A stretch of DNA of 64,000 nt from Fusobacterium ulcerans ATCC 49185 (GCF_900683735.1 NZ_LR215979.1:992001-1056000); one strand, 5' to 3'. Counted from the stretch's first letter, positions 33,868 to 44,147 are shown. Notes: generated by a model from the letters alone, not told the origin. Numbers and translations are program-made.

Positions 33868-34275
33868 CTAAAATACTACTCCTGATTTCAGTATTATATT
33901 TGCATACGGAGAACATTCTCCAGTTCTTACAATAACCTCACTATTATGAGTAATTTTTTTAAACTCTTCATGAGGAACAAAAACAACTTTAGGATTCATG
34001 CCAGCTTCTTTAAATGATTTCATGATTGATTCATACATAAACATATTTTTTTCTTTTATTTCTTCAGCAAGAATGATTTCCTCTACCTGCATTTCGCTAA
34101 GTACAGGGTTTAACACTTTAATAAATCCTGGAAGACCAGCTTCTACAGCTAAATCTATTCTTTTGACATTTTGTGGAATAGGAAGACCAGAATCACAAAG
34201 AGTGATATGTGCTGTATGTCCGATTTTTGCTATTTCATAAGATAATTCACTATTTAGTAATCTACTTTTTTTCAT
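33868..34275 (-). CDS. rbsD: D-ribose pyranase
   Basis: 135 residues. The catalytic histidine is in IAKIGHTAHITLCDSGLPIP (about 13-32), and the C-terminus has VRTGECSPYANIILKSGV, as in RbsD. It converts beta-pyranose to beta-furanose ribose for the kinase. The ATG at 34275 has AAGGAG six bases upstream; the frame opens further up but without a site. It overlaps the end of rbsK by 14 bases. Confidence 0.95.
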   Translation of the reverse strand: MKKSRLLNSELSYEIAKIGHTAHITLCDSGLPIPQNVKRIDLAVEAGLPGFIKVLNPVLSEMQVEEIILAEEIKEKNMFMYESIMKSFKEAGMNPKVVFVPHEEFKKITHNSEVIVRTGECSPYANIILKSGVVF

Positions 34276-35185
34276 TCTTTTCTCCTTTGAAATTTTCAAC
34301 TTCTTTAATAGTTGGTATTGATATTTGAGCTCCTTTTCTTGTTACAGTTATGGCAGAAACTTTTGTAGCAAATTCAATAGCTTCATCTAAATTATCACCT
34401 TGAATATTTTTTACAAGACCACCAATAAAACTGTCACCAGCAGCAGTAGTATCCACAGCTTTTACTTTATAAGCAGTATGAAGTGTAGAACCTTTTTTAT
34501 TTAAATGAAGAGAACCTTGACTTCCAAGAGTAACAATAAGTTCTTTTACTCCCATATTTAAAAGTTTTTGAGCAGCAGCTTCTATTTCTTCTAAAGTGTT
34601 TGTAGGCATACCAGTTATGATGCCAAGTTCACTTTCATTAGGAATAATTATATCGCTGTTTTTTATGATTTCATCACTCAGCAGAGCAGCAGGAGCAGGG
34701 TTTAATATAGTTATTTTTTCAGCTTCCTTTGCTTTTTTTAATACATATTCCACAGTATCTATAGGTATTTCCAGCTGAGTAACAAGTATATCTGCATTAT
34801 TTATAACTTCTATATGTCTGTCTATATATGCTCTGTCTACATCCATATTTGCACCAGATACAACAAGTATTCTATTTTGACCATTTTCTTCAACTATTAT
34901 TTTAGCTATACCAGTAGATGAAGCAGAATTTTCTATATATTCAGTATCAACTCCGCTGTTATTCATTGATGATATAAGATCCTTACCAAATGAGTCATTT
35001 CCTATTTTGCCAAGCATTGTAACTTGAGTTCCTAATTTTCCAATAGCAACAGCCTGATTAGCTCCTTTTCCACCAGGCACTTGAAAAAATTCTTTTCCAA
35101 AAAGAGTTTCTCCTCCCCTTGGAGCTCTTTCACACACAGTTACCAAGTCCATATTTATACTTCCTGCAACTACAACTTTTTTCAT
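34262..35185 (-). CDS. rbsK: Ribokinase
   Basis: 307 residues, PfkB family. GGKGANQAVA (about 38-47) at the ribose site, AKEAEKITILNPAPA, and the anion-hole/catalytic-base motif DTTAAGDSFIGG (about 247-258) are intact. It makes ribose 5-phosphate. The start shares one base with the rbsR stop; AAGGAG lies inside the rbsR end. Confidence 0.95.
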   Translation of the reverse strand: MKKVVVAGSINMDLVTVCERAPRGGETLFGKEFFQVPGGKGANQAVAIGKLGTQVTMLGKIGNDSFGKDLISSMNNSGVDTEYIENSASSTGIAKIIVEENGQNRILVVSGANMDVDRAYIDRHIEVINNADILVTQLEIPIDTVEYVLKKAKEAEKITILNPAPAALLSDEIIKNSDIIIPNESELGIITGMPTNTLEEIEAAAQKLLNMGVKELIVTLGSQGSLHLNKKGSTLHTAYKVKAVDTTAAGDSFIGGLVKNIQGDNLDEAIEFATKVSAITVTRKGAQISIPTIKEVENFKGEKNEKK

Positions 35186-36150
35186 TAAAACTCCTTTCTA
35201 TTTTTTATCAAAATAGGTTCTATATATGTTTTTTTTCTTTTATTTTTATCTGTAAAAAAAAGAGAGTATGTTTTTTCTCCTATTATATCAAGTGGTATTT
35301 TACAAGAGATAATATTTATTCCAAGTACCTCAAGATATTCAATTTCCTCAAAACATGATAATTCTATTTCTTTATCAACAGCTTTCATAGCTTTTAAAAA
35401 TCCTAAAAGCATAAGGTTATTAGAAGCAAAAACAGCTGTAGCTGAAGTATTCAAAATTTTTTTTCCAGCTTTATATCCGCTTTCAAATAAAAAATCTCCT
35501 TCATGAATATTAGTTTTTGAATATGGAATATTCATATCAAGGTGGGCGTTTATATATCCTTTTAATCTTTCTTCTGCATTGAGGGATGAAAGATCTCCAG
35601 TAATAATAGCTATATCTCTATGTCCTCTATTCAATAATTCAGTAACTACTTTATAGGCACCAATATAATTATCAAGAAATACTCCAGGAAGAGTGTAATC
35701 TCTAATATCCCTGTCTAAAAGAAAAACAGGAATATTGTAATTAATAAGGGGCAGAAGAGGATTTTTCTCATATTTACCATTAATTAGAATGGCAATAACC
35801 CCAGCTATTCTCTGTCCTATTATATTTTTTATAGCTTTCTTTTCTAGTTCAATATTTTCAGATGTATTGTAAAGAGCTATCTGATAATCACTTTTTGCAA
35901 AATTAGCACATATATTATTTATAAGTGAAGCAAAAAATGGGTTGCTGATATTAGGAACTAACAAAGCAATAGTATTATTTTCCATTTTAGATAAATTTCT
36001 AGCTATAACATTTGGAGTATATCCTTTCTTTTCTACAAATGCCAGAACTCTTTCCTTTGTTTCAGGGTTGATATTTTCACTTCCATTAATAGCTCTGGAA
36101 ACAGTGGCTACTGAAATTCCGAGATGAGCTGCAATGTCTTTCATATTCAT
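35185..36150 (-). CDS. rbsR: LacI-family ribose repressor
   Basis: 321 residues: an N-terminal HTH with hinge helix (MKDIAAHLGISVATVSRAING, residues 3-23), then a periplasmic-binding-protein-like effector domain (IALLVPNISNPFFASLI; PVFLLDRDI). It should repress the operon until ribose or a derivative binds. As the first gene of the operon it is autoregulated through the operator at 36177-36190. The ATG at 36150 or the one two codons later could be used. Confidence 0.9.
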   Translation of the reverse strand: MNMKDIAAHLGISVATVSRAINGSENINPETKERVLAFVEKKGYTPNVIARNLSKMENNTIALLVPNISNPFFASLINNICANFAKSDYQIALYNTSENIELEKKAIKNIIGQRIAGVIAILINGKYEKNPLLPLINYNIPVFLLDRDIRDYTLPGVFLDNYIGAYKVVTELLNRGHRDIAIITGDLSSLNAEERLKGYINAHLDMNIPYSKTNIHEGDFLFESGYKAGKKILNTSATAVFASNNLMLLGFLKAMKAVDKEIELSCFEEIEYLEVLGINIISCKIPLDIIGEKTYSLFFTDKNKRKKTYIEPILIKNRKEF

Positions 36151-36176
36151 ATAATCACCACTTGTTTTTATAGTTA

Positions 36177-36190
36177 TGTAACCGTTTACA
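36177..36190. promoter_or_regulatory. LacI-type operator of the ribose operon
   Basis: TGTAACCGTTTACA, a near-perfect palindrome with a central CG as in LacI-family sites. It begins 5 bases after the -10 box, so it covers the start site, where RbsR binding would block transcription. Confidence 0.75.
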
Positions 36191-36195
36191 ATAGA

Positions 36196-36224
36196 ATATT
36201 ACCTTACACTTTGTACTTTGTCAA
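36196..36224 (-). promoter_or_regulatory. Near-consensus promoter of the ribose operon
   Basis: On the minus strand: TTGACA (36219-36224), exactly 17 bases, TAATAT (36196-36201), followed by the RbsR operator. Confidence 0.85.
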
Positions 36225-36634
36225 TAATGAATGTTTAAAAAATAAAATGATATGCACTCTGAAAAAAAAATTCATATTTTTTAGAAAAAAATGTTATATT
36301 ATTTTAAACAAATAGAACGTAAAAAGCATTCTCATTACCTGATGAGAACTTTTTATAAAAAAAAGTGATTTTTAAAGGTACTTATTTTTTTATTGTTTTA
36401 AATGCGAACAGAAAAAATTATTGTCAGAATATTATTATTAATTAAAAAAAAAGGAAGATAAAATATCAAAATGTCAGCAGCTGTACTTGAAAATTTAAAT
36501 AGATTATGATACTCTTAGTGTGTGCTATATGCATTGTTAATTGGTAATTATAAAATTTTAAGAATATTTGTGAAATATAAAACATAGAAGTAAAAATATA
36601 GATTAAAAAGCTTTATTTATCAGGGAGGTTTATT
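36225..36634. other. Intergenic region between rbs and the PHP phosphatase gene
   Basis: About 410 bases. An imperfect hairpin lies at 36318-36354 (TTCTCAT with ATGAGAA, T run after). No gene was seen; a 12-codon ORF at about 36470 is not supported by a ribosome-binding site. Confidence 0.4.
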
Positions 36635-37447
36635 TTGGGAAATATTATAAGCGACTATCATGTACATAGTGAGTTTTCAGGAGATTCAACTCAGGATATG
36701 GAGGAAATTATTCAAAGGGCTATTTCTTTAGGATTACAGGAGATAGCTCTCACAGACCATTTGGAATATGATATAGAAGGAATGACTGACAGATGGGTAC
36801 TGAAAGTAGATAAATATGTAAAAAGGGTATTGGAACTGAAGGAAAAATACAAAAAAGAAATAGATGTAAAGTTAGGAGTAGAGGTAGGAGTACAGACTCA
36901 TACAAGGGAATATTTAGAGGGAGTTGTAAGCAGCTATCCTTTTGATTTTGTAATAAATTCCAGCCATGCTATCAATAGAATAGATCTTGCTTTTGGAGAG
37001 ATACAGGAAGGAAAAACAAAAGAAGAAGTACAGGCACTTTATTTTGACAATGTATTAAAAAATGTAGAGATTTATGATAAATTTAATGTTTATGGACATC
37101 TGGATTTTGTAACAAGATATGGTGGACCTAAATATAGAGGGTTAAACTATAAAGAAAATTTTGATAGAATTGATGCTGTATTAAAAAAGTTAATAGAAAA
37201 AGGAAAAGGTATAGAAATTAATACTTCTGGATATAGATATAAAGAAGATAGATTTTATCCATGTACTGATATCATAAAAAGATATTATGAACTTGGGGGA
37301 GAAATCTTGACAATAGGATCAGATGCTCATGTAAAAGAGTATTTAACTATGGATTTCAAGAGAGCATATGACTTTTTAGAAAGTATAGGTAAAAAATATA
37401 TTACTTCTTTTGAAGGAATGCAGCCAGTTTTTAAGAAAATAAAATAA
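36635..37447 (+). CDS. PHP-family phosphatase (histidinol-phosphatase type)
   Basis: 270 residues. The PHP metal-binding motifs are DYHVHSEFSGDS (residues 6-17, with H8 and H10), LTDHLEYDIE, GVEVGVQTHTR, NSSHAI, YGHLDFVTRYG and a terminal GSDAHVKEY, which matches HisK/HisJ-type histidinol phosphatases. It may dephosphorylate histidinol phosphate or another small phosphate; no his genes are nearby. The start is a TTG at 36635 with GGGAGG seven bases upstream. The 37473 gene follows by 25 bases. Confidence 0.85.
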   Translation: MGNIISDYHVHSEFSGDSTQDMEEIIQRAISLGLQEIALTDHLEYDIEGMTDRWVLKVDKYVKRVLELKEKYKKEIDVKLGVEVGVQTHTREYLEGVVSSYPFDFVINSSHAINRIDLAFGEIQEGKTKEEVQALYFDNVLKNVEIYDKFNVYGHLDFVTRYGGPKYRGLNYKENFDRIDAVLKKLIEKGKGIEINTSGYRYKEDRFYPCTDIIKRYYELGGEILTIGSDAHVKEYLTMDFKRAYDFLESIGKKYITSFEGMQPVFKKIK

Positions 37448-37472
37448 TATAGAGAAGGAAGAGGTAAATAAA

Positions 37473-37757
37473 ATGACATATGAAGTAAGCAGAGAAGTAA
37501 TGAATGAAGTGATAAAAGAATTTGCTAAAACGGCAAAAAAATTGAAAGGAGATTTGGTAGTATTTACATCAAGACTTGAAGATGAATATGTAATAAGAGA
37601 TATCAAAGATTTTGAAAAATTAAAAATAAAAAATGGTGACATGGTTGAAGCTACTGTTTATGTAGATGATGATGACGAGTTATTTGAAGAATTTAGACTT
37701 GGAAATGGAAAAGATGATCAAGAAGTAAGAGATAAAGTTCTTGATAGAAAAAAATAA
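37473..37757 (+). CDS. Small acidic protein of unknown function
   Basis: 94 residues, no membrane segment, highly acidic near the C-terminus (YVDDDDELFEEF). It could be a small alpha/beta domain. Follows the PHP phosphatase with a GAAGGAAGAGG site and probably shares its message. Family not recognised. Confidence 0.6.
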   Translation: MTYEVSREVMNEVIKEFAKTAKKLKGDLVVFTSRLEDEYVIRDIKDFEKLKIKNGDMVEATVYVDDDDELFEEFRLGNGKDDQEVRDKVLDRKK

Positions 37758-37929
37758 TATATTTTTAGTATTTATTAGAAATTAATGACTAAAAATATGT
37801 TAATAAAACTTACATAATGAAGAAATTTGAAATGGTAAAATTGTATTTTCAGCTTGTTTTAAAAACTGTTTGATTTAATATATAAAAAATGATAGAGTGT
37901 ATTAAAAGTCTTTAATGGAGGTAGAAATA

Positions 37930-38325
37930 ATGTATAAAAAAATAATAACTTTTTTAGCAGCAGGAGCTCTTTTAGTTGGGTGTTCTAGTTTAGGGTCTGG
38001 AAAAAATGATATAAAAAGTATAGAAAAACAAGAATTTCTATTAACTAATATGTACAAAGATGCAAATATAACTATTGCATTTGAAGGAGATAGAGTATAT
38101 GGATTTTCTGGTGTAAATAGATATTTTGGAGGAGCTAAAATAGAGGGAGATAATATAGAAGTACTTAATGTTGCTTCTACTATGATGGCTGGGCCAGAAA
38201 ATAGAATGCAGGCTGAAAGTGGATATATCAAACTCTTAAATGAAGCTGATAAAATAGAAGTTAAAAATGATAGTATCATATTACTTACTAAAGATAATGA
38301 AAAATTAATATTTGAAAAAAAATAG
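37930..38325 (+). CDS. META-domain (HslJ-like) lipoprotein
   Basis: 131 residues: a lipoprotein signal with lipobox LVGC (C18), then a META domain (about 40-130) with GFSGVNRYFGG (the GxxGCNxY-like signature) and MMAGPENRMQAESGYIKLL, as in HslJ heat-shock lipoproteins. Likely anchored in an envelope membrane facing the periplasm. The ATG at 37930 is chosen since GGAGGT lies 8 bases before it; an ATG at 37915 overlaps that site. Confidence 0.85.
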   Translation: MYKKIITFLAAGALLVGCSSLGSGKNDIKSIEKQEFLLTNMYKDANITIAFEGDRVYGFSGVNRYFGGAKIEGDNIEVLNVASTMMAGPENRMQAESGYIKLLNEADKIEVKNDSIILLTKDNEKLIFEKK

Positions 38326-38475
38326 TCAGATAATTTAGTCAATGTATATAGGAAACTGTAAAATAGTTTAATGTTTTATATGAAATAAGCTAAAAATTAT
38401 TTAGACAGAATAAATTTGATATTGTTAATGCAATTGTAACCTTGTTGCCACATGATTGGATTAAATTGAATCTAA

Positions 38476-38518
38476 AATTTCCCTCTATGTAATTAGAGGG
38501 ATTTGAATTTTTTGTAAA
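38476..38518 (+). terminator. Hairpin before the MATE gene
   Basis: CCCTCTA (38481-38487) with TAGAGGG (38494-38500), with partly paired A/T flanks and a T tract after. Probably ends the META lipoprotein transcript. Confidence 0.65.
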
Positions 38519-38538
38519 AAATTTATAAGGAGAATAAA

Positions 38539-39855
38539 ATGTCTAAAAGTATTAGCTTGGGTAAAGATCCAGTATGGAAATTATTTTTAAATTTCTCTAT
38601 CCCAGCAGTGACAGGAATGATAGTAACAGCTATGTATTCTATAGTGGATGGAATATTTGTAGGTCGGGGAGTAGGAGCAGAAGGGCTTGCTGCCTTAAAT
38701 TTAGGCTATCCAATAGTGAATTTTGGAGCTGCCTTGAGTCTGATGTTTGGAATAGGAGGGGCTACTCTTATTTCTTTAAATCCAAAGGATAAAGAATTTT
38801 GTAACAGATGTTTTTCATATATAATAGTGCTTAATGTTACTGCATATCTGCTTATACTTCTTTTGGTTATATTTTTTAATGAAAGAATAATAAGGCTTAT
38901 GGGAGCAAATGATAATCTTCTTCCAATGGTAAAAGCATATATGTATCCATGTACAGCAGCATTGGGATTTCTAATGATATCAAATAGTCTTAATGCTGTG
39001 GTAAGAAATGACAAAGCACCAGCTTATGCTTTTATTTCAATGGTCATAGGAGCTGTTACCAATATATTTTTAGATTGGCTTTTTATAATGAAATTTGGTT
39101 TTGGAATATTTGGGGCAGCAACAGCTACTGGAATAGGACAATTATTTTCAATGCTTTTTCTTATAAGGTACTTTATGAAACCTGGTTCAAGATTTAAGTT
39201 TTCATTTGAAAATAGAATAAAAATGGATATAATGAAAAAAATAGCAGCCATAGGGTTTCCATCATTTATAATGGAATTTACAGTGGCACTGATAACAATC
39301 TTGTTCAATATTTCCTTTATGAAGTATAGTGGGGAGATGGGGGTATCAGCTTTCTGTATAGTTGGTTATGTATTTTATATATTCAGGATGTTGTATAATG
39401 GTATGGGACAGGGAATACAGCCAATAGTAAGTTATAATTATGGAGAGAGAAAATTAGAAAGAGTGGAAGACACATTTAAAATTGGACATAAAATATCATT
39501 TGGAATAGCAGTTATCATACTTATATGGGTGAACTTCTTTGGAAGCAGCCTTATAAGAATGTTTAATGAAGATCCAGAACTTATAAAGACTGCTGTGCAT
39601 GGGTTAAGATTGTATGCAAGTGCAATAATATTTGTGGGAGCTAATTTTATAAATATATCTTTCCTTCAATCTAAGGATAAAGCAAAGGCTGCCAATATAC
39701 TTTCAGTCTTGAGAAGTACAGTATTTGTATTGATAGGACTTATTCTTCTTCCTAAATTTTTAGGTGAGAATGGAATATGGTTGGCTCTGCCATTTTCAGA
39801 TTTGATGACATTTTTAACAACTTTAGTATTGAGAAAGAAAACAGATATATTATAA
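38539..39855 (+). CDS. MATE-family efflux transporter, first of two
   Basis: 438 residues, about twelve membrane helices in two repeats (each opening with a SIPAVTGMIVTAMYSIVDGIFVG-like stretch, here near residues 17-39). It exports cations or drugs using a Na+ or H+ gradient. Closer in style to the MepA/VmrA branch. AAGGAGA precedes the ATG. The terminator at 39863 follows, so it is separate from the second MATE gene. Confidence 0.9.
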   Translation: MSKSISLGKDPVWKLFLNFSIPAVTGMIVTAMYSIVDGIFVGRGVGAEGLAALNLGYPIVNFGAALSLMFGIGGATLISLNPKDKEFCNRCFSYIIVLNVTAYLLILLLVIFFNERIIRLMGANDNLLPMVKAYMYPCTAALGFLMISNSLNAVVRNDKAPAYAFISMVIGAVTNIFLDWLFIMKFGFGIFGAATATGIGQLFSMLFLIRYFMKPGSRFKFSFENRIKMDIMKKIAAIGFPSFIMEFTVALITILFNISFMKYSGEMGVSAFCIVGYVFYIFRMLYNGMGQGIQPIVSYNYGERKLERVEDTFKIGHKISFGIAVIILIWVNFFGSSLIRMFNEDPELIKTAVHGLRLYASAIIFVGANFINISFLQSKDKAKAANILSVLRSTVFVLIGLILLPKFLGENGIWLALPFSDLMTFLTTLVLRKKTDIL

Positions 39856-39862
39856 AAAAGAA

Positions 39863-39948
39863 AGACTGTTTTAAAAATAAAAAATATTAGAATTTTCTGG
39901 TAATAAAAAATTTTAAAATTTGGATTATTTTAACAGTCTCTTTTTTTA
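39863..39948 (+). terminator. Long hairpin terminator
   Basis: AGACTGTT (39863-39870) with AACAGTCT (39932-39939), extended by TTTAAAAATAA with an imperfect TTATTTTA arm, then eight T. Confidence 0.75.
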
Positions 39949-40119
39949 TGAAATAAAAAATATAAAACATTTGACTGAAAAATATTTAGTATACAATTTA
40001 ATTTTTGTTATATTGAAAATAATCTAAAAATCTGAAATTAAAAAATTAAATTAAAAAGATGAAAAAAAATAGGAAATGTACTATAATTAAAGTAGAGAAT
40101 ATACATGGGGGGAGTGGCA

Positions 40120-41466
40120 ATGGATATAAAAAGAGAGTGGAGAAGAAATAAAAAAGTATTTGCAGCGATTATGGCAATAGCTCTTCCTGCAATAGCTGAT
40201 TTATTTGTTCAAACATTATTAGGATTTTTTGATATGATAATGGTTGGAAAATTAGGGCCAGTAGCAATAAGTTCAGTAGGAATAGGAAATGCTCCTGTGC
40301 AGGCAGTTATTCCAGTGTTTTTTGCAATAAGTATTGGAACAACAGCCATAGTCAGCAGAGCTTTTGGATCAGACAATAAAAAAGAGGGGAAAAATTCAAT
40401 GGCACAGAGTATAATTCTATCTGTACCATTTTCTATTATTATAGCAGGGCTCCTATTAATTTTTGGAGATAATATACTTAATCTTGTAGGAAGAGCTGAT
40501 GATATGGACTTAGTAAGAACTACAGAGTATTACAGAGCAGTAATTATAGGACTGCCATTTTTATGTTTTAACGTAGTATTTGCAGCAGCCTATAGATCAA
40601 CAAGTAAATCTACGATCCCTATGATAGCAAATCTTATAAGTGTTATTTCAAATATTATATTGAATTATATTTTTATTTTTACACTTGGAATGGGTGTACT
40701 TGGAGCTGGAATAGCTACTACAATAGCAAGGGGAATAGTAACAGTTATTTATTTAGTGCTTACACTATTTACAAATAAGTTTTGGGTTTCAATACCATTT
40801 AGTGCATTAAAATATGATGGAAGCATGATAAGAAGAATATTGAAAGTGGGAATACCTGCTGCAGTAGAACAGGGTATATTCAGAATAGGTATGCTTGTGT
40901 TTGAAATGATGGTAATATCTTTAGGAACTATGGCATATACTTCACATAAGATAGCTCTTACAGCTGAATCATTCTCATTTAATATGGGATTTGGGTTTTC
41001 TGTAGCAGGAACAGCATTGGTAGGACAGCAGTTAGGAAAAAATTCACCTAAAAATGCTGAAAGGGATGCAAAGGCAACAACTTTGCTGGCACTTTGCGCA
41101 ATGTCAGCTTTTGGATTGACATTCTTTATACTTCCTGGAACGATAATAGCAATGTTTACTAAGGAGCCTGCTATTAGAGAGATGGCAACAGGAGCTTTAA
41201 GATTGGTGTCAATATGTCAGCCGTTCCTTGCAGTATCAATGGTATTGAGTGGTTGCTTGAGAGGAGCTGGAGATACTAAGGCAGTTCTTCTTATAACAAG
41301 TCTGGGAATGTATCTGATAAGAATACCACTTACATATTTATTTTTATATAAATTAGATACAGGGCTGTTGGGAGCATGGGTAGTTATGTCAATAGATCTA
41401 GGATTTAGAAGTATAGCTTGCTACAGAACATTTAAAAAAGGAAGATGGAGATACTTGAGTGTTTAA
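40120..41466 (+). CDS. MATE-family efflux transporter, second of two (NorM-like)
   Basis: 448 residues, twelve predicted membrane helices, with ALPAIADLFVQTLLGFFDMIMVGKLG near the start and an internal repeat (IPAAVEQGIFRIGMLVFEMMVISLG). About as distant from the first MATE protein as members of different subfamilies, so this is not a recent duplication. The ATG at 40120 is preceded by GGGGGGAG; the ATG at 40105 overlaps that site. It is the first gene of a unit leading into addB (15-base gap). Confidence 0.85.
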   Translation: MDIKREWRRNKKVFAAIMAIALPAIADLFVQTLLGFFDMIMVGKLGPVAISSVGIGNAPVQAVIPVFFAISIGTTAIVSRAFGSDNKKEGKNSMAQSIILSVPFSIIIAGLLLIFGDNILNLVGRADDMDLVRTTEYYRAVIIGLPFLCFNVVFAAAYRSTSKSTIPMIANLISVISNIILNYIFIFTLGMGVLGAGIATTIARGIVTVIYLVLTLFTNKFWVSIPFSALKYDGSMIRRILKVGIPAAVEQGIFRIGMLVFEMMVISLGTMAYTSHKIALTAESFSFNMGFGFSVAGTALVGQQLGKNSPKNAERDAKATTLLALCAMSAFGLTFFILPGTIIAMFTKEPAIREMATGALRLVSICQPFLAVSMVLSGCLRGAGDTKAVLLITSLGMYLIRIPLTYLFLYKLDTGLLGAWVVMSIDLGFRSIACYRTFKKGRWRYLSV

Positions 41467-41481
41467 TGAATGGAGGTAGTT

Positions 41482-44145
41482 TTGGCAGAAAAAAAAATAA
41501 ACTTTAGATATATTGGGTATGGAAATAGTTTTGCAGATGAATATTGGAGAAAAGAGGACAAGGTAGAGAGCAATCTGTACCTTTTTTCTGATAACAGGAT
41601 GAAATCTGTATTTGTTAAGAAAATGAAAAGAGATATTTTCTCAAAACAACCAGAGTTTATGACTATGGATGAGTTTAGAGAGAGAATATTTATTTCAGAT
41701 AAAATAGTATTGAAAGAGGCTAAGAGAATCTTAGCCTTTTATAAGTCTATACCACAAGATGTGAAAGATGAGCTTAATATAAAATCATATTATGATATAA
41801 TAGATTTTGCAAATAATTTTTTTACATATTACAGAGAAATGAATATAAATGATATAGAAAAGATAGACAATATACATAACTGGCAGGAAAAATATTTCTA
41901 CTATTTTGACAGAATAAAAGAGTCATTTGATATGCTGTGTCAGAAACATAACTATATTCCGAATGACTGGCTTGAGAGTATGGAATATTTTCAGGCAAAG
42001 TGGATTCAGAAATACAAAAGAATAATTTTTGTAGATATAATAGAATATCCAGAAATATATAAAAGAATAATAAATAAGTTATTAGAAGAAAAAGAGATAG
42101 AAATAATACTTCAATTAGAAAATGGAGATTTTGATGAAAATAAGCTTAAAATAGAAAAAATAACTTTACCAGAAATTTCTCCTAGCAGAATATATGTATA
42201 TCAGTCTAAAGATGAATTAGAAGAGAGTATGAGTCTGATTTATTTATTTGAAGAAAAAAGGAAAAGTGGAGATATGTATTCGCCTGTTCCAGAAAATAAT
42301 ACCTACCATAATATTTTCCCAAGATATTTTGGAAAATCTCAGGCAGTAACAATGAATGATACAAAATTATATAAATTTTTAAATATACAGTTGAATATTC
42401 TTATGAATATGGAAGAAAAACTTGGAAGAGTTTATTTAATATCAGCTTTTAAAAAAGCATTTGATGATAGAGTATTTAGAGAATATTATTCACTGAGTGC
42501 AGAAGATATAATTACACTTAATAGCTTTATGAGAGAAGATTATAAATATATTTCTTCTAAAATATTGGACACATCAGAAGCTGAATGGATATTTTCAAAT
42601 AATGTTGAATTTAGAAATAAAATGGAAAATATATTTTTTGATCTGAGTAGTATAATAGAATTAAAAGGTGTAGATGATATATATGAATATTTTAAAAAGC
42701 AGATAAATTTAGAAAAATTTATTGAGAAAGAATATGGAAGTATTTTTGAGAAATTTTTTGAAATATTTGGAATAATGAAAAGTAATGAAAATATGAGTAT
42801 TCATAATAGTTTTAATACATATTTTGAAGGAAATCTTGGAAGTTCTCTTTTTAGGCTTGTTATTCAGTATATGAAAGACATAGTTATATCTTCAAATGAA
42901 AAAGTAGATTCTGAAAGGGCTATTGTTAAAAATATGGAAGCTGCTAGATTTGCAAGAGAAAGCAGATCATTATATAAAGAGAAAAAAATGTTTGGAGAAA
43001 CTAATTTCTTTATGGATATTACTGGGGATATTCTACCAGGGAATATAGGTGATAATCTTATATTTACTGAAAAACAAAGAAAAGATATGGGAATGGTAAG
43101 TAGAGAGGAAAAAAGAGAAATAAAAAAATATAGATTTTTTCAAGCTGTATTCACTAACATCAATGCTGTTATTTTTACTAAAAAAAATGAAGATAAGGGT
43201 ATAGATATATCTCCATTTTTAGATGAGCTTTGTATAAAATATAATTTAGAAATAAAAAAGGCACCTGTTGATCTAAATGGAAGTATAGAGGCTCTTAAGA
43301 ATTCTATATTTGAAAAAGAAAAAGGATATTCACAATTTGAAATGGAAAGTTTTCCAAAAGATAATGAAGATTTCAAAGATGGAAAATTAAGTATGGGAGC
43401 ATACGATTACAGCAATTTAAAACAATGCAGATTGAAATTCTATTTTCAAAAGATGAATAATCTGGAATATCTATGTCTGCCAGAAGAAAGTGATATAAGC
43501 AGCAGATTTTTTGGAATACTTGTTCATAAAGTATTAGAAGAAATAGTAAAAGGAATGTGGAAAGAAGTAATATCAAAGGGAAACTTTAAAATTGACAGTA
43601 CTTATATAGAGGAAATATTGAATAAACATTTTTCATACAGCAGAGCTAAAATACCAGTACATATGGATAATTACTGCAGTGAAATAATGATTCCAATAAT
43701 TACAGCTAATATAGAGAAGTTTTTTAGTTATATAGAAACAAAATATCAAAATATTAAAATAAAAAGATTTCAAGGAGAAAAGGGAGTATATGAAACAAAG
43801 CCATTTATAGATGGAGATATTCAGATATTTCTAAGAGGAGTAGCAGATCTGGTAATAGAAAGTGAAATTGGAAACGAAATCATAGACTACAAGACTGGAG
43901 GAGCTAACAAAGAACAGCTGGATTATTACAGCATAATTCTATATGAAGATGAAAAGAAAGCTCAAAAATATATTTTCAATGTATGGAAAGGAAATATAGA
44001 AGTACATGAAGAGATAAAACTTACAAAAGAGGGATTAAAAGAGGATATAATTGACTTCTTGAAAAGCAGTGAATATTCTCTGGCTGAAAAAACAGGAACA
44101 TGCAGCAGCTGTGAATATATAAAAATATGTGGAAGGGGGAGATAA
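41482..44145 (+). CDS. addB: AddB-like PD-(D/E)XK nuclease subunit
   Basis: 887 residues. The long N-terminal part is a divergent helicase-like region without a Walker A motif I can see. The C-terminal nuclease has EIIDYKTGG (about 796-804; D and K of the catalytic site). One cysteine in LKQCRLKFYF (about 647) and three near the end in CSSCEYIKIC match the iron-sulfur staple of AddB nucleases. With AddA it processes double-strand ends for RecA loading. The likely start is TTG at 41482, five bases after GGAGG; the ATG at 41470 overlaps that site. Two bases separate its stop from addA. Confidence 0.8.
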   Translation: MAEKKINFRYIGYGNSFADEYWRKEDKVESNLYLFSDNRMKSVFVKKMKRDIFSKQPEFMTMDEFRERIFISDKIVLKEAKRILAFYKSIPQDVKDELNIKSYYDIIDFANNFFTYYREMNINDIEKIDNIHNWQEKYFYYFDRIKESFDMLCQKHNYIPNDWLESMEYFQAKWIQKYKRIIFVDIIEYPEIYKRIINKLLEEKEIEIILQLENGDFDENKLKIEKITLPEISPSRIYVYQSKDELEESMSLIYLFEEKRKSGDMYSPVPENNTYHNIFPRYFGKSQAVTMNDTKLYKFLNIQLNILMNMEEKLGRVYLISAFKKAFDDRVFREYYSLSAEDIITLNSFMREDYKYISSKILDTSEAEWIFSNNVEFRNKMENIFFDLSSIIELKGVDDIYEYFKKQINLEKFIEKEYGSIFEKFFEIFGIMKSNENMSIHNSFNTYFEGNLGSSLFRLVIQYMKDIVISSNEKVDSERAIVKNMEAARFARESRSLYKEKKMFGETNFFMDITGDILPGNIGDNLIFTEKQRKDMGMVSREEKREIKKYRFFQAVFTNINAVIFTKKNEDKGIDISPFLDELCIKYNLEIKKAPVDLNGSIEALKNSIFEKEKGYSQFEMESFPKDNEDFKDGKLSMGAYDYSNLKQCRLKFYFQKMNNLEYLCLPEESDISSRFFGILVHKVLEEIVKGMWKEVISKGNFKIDSTYIEEILNKHFSYSRAKIPVHMDNYCSEIMIPIITANIEKFFSYIETKYQNIKIKRFQGEKGVYETKPFIDGDIQIFLRGVADLVIESEIGNEIIDYKTGGANKEQLDYYSIILYEDEKKAQKYIFNVWKGNIEVHEEIKLTKEGLKEDIIDFLKSSEYSLAEKTGTCSSCEYIKICGRGR

Positions 44146-44147
44146 TT

